Source: an uncultured Saprospiraceae bacterium (lineage in GTDB: Bacteria > Bacteroidota > Bacteroidia > Chitinophagales > Saprospiraceae). Taken from it: a DNA stretch of 12,424 bases. The notes below the pieces were generated by a model. That model made no database searches, was not told where the DNA came from, and worked only from the letters and a program-made list of their open reading frames with translations. The stretch covers positions 1 through 12,424 of the forward strand of contig CALMIT010000351.1 of NCBI GenBank assembly GCA_937864255.1, read 5' to 3'. This document shows positions 11,998 through 12,424 of this stretch, piece by piece (positions within the stretch are counted from its first letter, which is position 1; each line of letters starts with the position of its first letter). A program made the translations under genes and the position numbers.

Positions 11998-12424
11998 ATG
12001 GAATTTAAACCGATACTGTCTCCGATGCCCGGGCATCTGATCATCGCAGGTCCTTGCAGCGCAGAAACGGAGGAGCAGGTCATGGAAACCGCGCGCGCGC
12101 TGGCAAAGCAAAAAGTCCATCTTTTCAGAGCCGGCATCTGGAAGCCCCGTACCCGCCCGTATACCTTCGAAGGCATTGGTCAAAAAGGACTTCCCTGGCT
12201 TCAGCGCGTGAAAGCCGAGACTGGTTTGAAAGTGACTATCGAGGTGGCAAACGCCCAGCACGTTTACGAAGCGCTCAAGCATGAAATTGATGTGCTTTGG
12301 ATCGGTGCGCGCACCACTGTGAATCCATTTTCGGTGCAGGAAATCGCCGATGCGCTAAAGGGCGTTGACATTCCTGTTTTGATAAAAAATCCAATCAACC
12401 CGGACATCAAACTCTGGATCGGCG
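11998..12424 (+). CDS. 3-deoxy-7-phosphoheptulonate (DAHP) synthase, 5' part
   Basis: 142 codons are visible and the gene runs off the right edge. DAHP synthase joins phosphoenolpyruvate and erythrose-4-phosphate in the first step of the shikimate pathway in the cytoplasm. Visible signatures of the AroA/KdsA-like type I-beta fold are IIAGPCSAET (Cys20), RAGIWKPRTRPYTFEGIG (about 44-61), VTIEVANAQHVYEAL, IGARTTVNPFSVQE and VLIKNPINPDIKLWIG. In many Bacteroidota this enzyme carries a chorismate mutase domain at its C-terminus; whether this one does cannot be seen. The start has no long N-terminal regulatory extension, as the core begins at once. A -7-like box lies 24 nt upstream. KDO-8-phosphate synthase is a related fold, but the KPRT motif and wording favour DAHP synthase. 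Confidence 0.95.
   Translation, partial: MEFKPILSPMPGHLIIAGPCSAETEEQVMETARALAKQKVHLFRAGIWKPRTRPYTFEGIGQKGLPWLQRVKAETGLKVTIEVANAQHVYEALKHEIDVLWIGARTTVNPFSVQEIADALKGVDIPVLIKNPINPDIKLWIG

Overview
The window looks like a chromosomal housekeeping segment of a Bacteroidota bacterium, possibly Saprospiria-like, though I cannot fix the class. The main support is repeated promoter-like motifs of the Bacteroidota type (-7 TAnnTTTG, in three cases with a TTG or TTTG 17-20 nt upstream). Weak Shine-Dalgarno sites, a DUF6427-type membrane protein and Bacteroidota-style DsbD N-terminal domains (MTCxxxxCLPP) agree with this. I see no rRNA, tRNA, insertion sequence, integrase, phage gene or CRISPR array.

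Layout: positions 1-5915 carry five minus-strand genes. In transcription order these are pheT (Phe-tRNA synthetase beta), a DUF6427-like membrane protein, purQ (purine synthesis), a one-domain secreted DsbD-N protein, and the 5' part of a two-domain DsbD-N protein that runs off the left edge. pheT diverges at about 5.95 kb from a plus-strand gene for a TMTC-like membrane protein (GT-C type glycosyltransferase core plus C-terminal TPRs). A membrane-anchored GH73-like glucosaminidase-domain protein follows. It converges on a solitary exbD with only 2 nt between the stop codons. After exbD come an overlooked 55-aa small membrane-protein gene (9434-9601) and a plsC-type acyltransferase, both on plus. 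The acyltransferase stop abuts the stop of a minus-strand DUF5691-like gene with no gap. The right edge holds the first 142 codons of a DAHP synthase gene (aromatic amino-acid pathway).

The genes do not form one pathway. Most seem to be singly transcribed housekeeping or envelope functions: translation, purine and aromatic biosynthesis, periplasmic redox, phospholipid synthesis, peptidoglycan, and Ton/Tol energisation. No complete new system is evident. The best leads are a Cys-to-Gly change in one of three neighbouring DsbD-N domains, a Glu-to-Gln change at the expected catalytic position of the glucosaminidase domain, the small membrane ORF with its own promoter and an upstream direct repeat, a hairpin plus Phe-containing upstream ORF in the pheT leader, and an isolated DUF5691 gene.
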